Positions 62,973 through 64,000 of a stretch of DNA of 64,000 nt are shown one piece after another (position 1 is the first letter of the stretch; the number at the start of each line of letters is the position of its first letter). The notes under the pieces are model-generated. The model worked only from the letters and a program-made list of their open reading frames with translations, did not search any database and had not been told where the DNA came from. Location: NCBI RefSeq assembly GCF_014805625.2, contig NW_023998464.1, forward strand, positions 496,001 to 560,000. The letters run 5' to 3'. The translations under genes and the position numbers were made by a program. This DNA is from Glossina fuscipes (lineage: Eukaryota > Arthropoda > Insecta > Diptera > Glossinidae).

Positions 62973-63383
62973 CGTACCACAAAGCGAAACGAAGGGACGA
63001 CTAAAATGCCCCATCATATTCTATGTGAATACGAAACCATTGGCAGAGTAAGACACCAAGTGTTTGGCAAAAGCTTCATGACGCATAACAAAGTATGGTG
63101 CTCCGAGCCAAGAAAGGCGTACTTAGGCGTACTTAGGTGTTCAAAGACCCCGGTCAGTTACATTGGCAATAACTTCTGCACATGTGCGCAGCATTCGATT
63201 GCATTCAACATAATCGGTGTCCGGCGGCAAAAGCGTATGTACGGCAATACTCTTTACGTGCAAAGCACATTGACATTCAATTGTCTCCTGCATCTAACAA
63301 GAACTTTTTTCTTCCCTGAGTTGCTATTTTCAAATAGATTAATTTGTTTACCCATGTTTCGCACGTACACTGAATACGTCTAA
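62973..63383 (+). pseudogene. possible LINE ORF2 C-terminal relic
   Basis: After TAG at 62970, a plus-strand frame runs to 63383 and contains HHILCEYETIGRVRHQVFG. Many jockey- and R1-like non-LTR retrotransposons end ORF2 with a zinc-knuckle segment of the style HxLC-x-C-x-A-x-x-R-x-R-x-x-x-LG, which this resembles, with the second Cys changed to Tyr. The rest shows no reverse transcriptase motif. A perfect 10-bp tandem duplication (GCGTACTTAG twice) at 63117-63136 suggests decay. The assignment rests on one short motif. Confidence 0.35.
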
Positions 63384-63394
63384 TTTCATCATCA

Positions 63395-63855
63395 GACTAT
63401 ATAGGTCGATATTTTGGATACCACCATCCTTTTTCTCATAGAAAAAGCCCTTATATGGTGCAATAAAAATTTATCCAGAATAATAATTTGACATAAAAAT
63501 TAACAGGACCAGATTTGAATCGTATTTGTCTAATTTTTGCACCCCTTTCTATATAAGAGTTCTTATAAATAGTAATCCGTCTCGTAGGAAGGCTTAATTT
63601 TTCACAAATCCGTCAATACTAGCAATTTGCATAAAAATTGACTGTAGAAAAATGGGATACATTTTGTAAACCCAGGAGAATAGAAATTATATCATGGTAT
63701 AGCGATCTTTCCTCTCTCATCAAACCTTGACTCCGCATCTCTATTTACCATTCCACTTGTTGTTGATTGCTTAAGACTTTCCCCTGTGGCTCTCAGATGG
63801 ATGACATTTGCGCTGATTTTAGTAAGACTTTCAGCGAGATCAAGTATAGGTTATT
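63395..63855. other. noncoding stretch
   Basis: Nothing assignable. Confidence 0.5.
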
Positions 63856-63857
63856 AA

Positions 63858-64000
63858 CCTATAAATGGTACTCGTCTGACATATCGCAATAATCAGGTAA
63901 ATGGATTGGTTCATATCTCCAGAACAGATATGTTACACTTCGCTTCAACTCTTATCAACTTGCGAGTTCTTATTATGTCCGGTGCTCGTCATGGCAGCCT
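63858..64000 (+). other. open frame running off the right edge
   Basis: After TAA at 63855-63857 a frame stays open for 47 codons to the window end, with ATG at 63930 and a tail reading SGARHGS. The length is within chance expectation for 64 kb, though G+C rises in the last 60 bases. It could be the start of an exon continuing to the right. Confidence 0.12.

Noticed and set aside
1..64000. Intact tRNA genes
   Set aside because: B-box-like motifs were found only inside degenerate SINE copies without a foldable cloverleaf.
1..64000. CRISPR arrays, bacterial operons or terminators
   Set aside because: Composition, repeats and transposons are those of an insect nuclear genome, and no regularly spaced repeats with unique spacers exist.

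Overview
The window reads as nuclear DNA from a higher (schizophoran) fly, more likely a calyptrate or tephritid than Drosophila. The evidence is a base composition near 70% A+T, abundant (TA)n, (CAG/CAA)n and (ATC)n microsatellites, many old copies of a dipteran mini-me-type repeat, a tRNA-derived SINE family and two unrelated mariner transposase relics. No bacterial gene organisation, CRISPR array, rRNA or intact tRNA is visible. No open frame exceeds 125 codons from its Met, and the longest ones are microsatellite or repeat translations. I regard the window as intergenic or long-intron sequence with no confidently intact protein-coding gene. A few short coding-like stretches with usable splice signals are listed as candidates only.

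Layout. 1-67: GC-rich, coding-like edge fragment. 68-9.6 kb: AT-rich noncoding DNA with hairpins near 3.1 kb, a mini-me copy at 7.0 kb and an old repeat shared between 4.4 and 9.25 kb. 9.617-10.613 kb: the most unusual object, a GC-rich insertion of 967 bp, packed with hairpins, flanked by a perfect 15-bp direct repeat and sitting at the start of a mini-me copy. 10.6-14.6 kb: mini-me copies and a mauritiana-type mariner fragment. 14.6-23.2 kb: mostly empty. 23.2-23.75 kb: coding-like island of unclear strand. 24.7-26.9 kb: mini-me, then a mariner relic split by a SINE and carrying a 49-bp internal duplication. 27.9-28.4 kb: decayed coding relic, possibly FLYWCH-type. 29.5-34.2 kb: mini-me copies of two subfamilies, a candidate short first exon and a SINE. 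34.2-50 kb: long microsatellite-rich noncoding DNA with two SINEs. 50-54.6 kb: SINE, mini-me, a candidate exon ending in a strong donor on the minus strand, and a GC-rich coding-like island. 54.6-64 kb: mini-me, SINE, microsatellites and a relic resembling the 3' end of a LINE ORF2.

The features do not act together as a pathway. What the window shows is a history of transposition: mini-me, SINE, mariner and LINE insertions, some nested, with microsatellites seeded in and between them. Family assignments are from memory of motif patterns, since no database search was possible.
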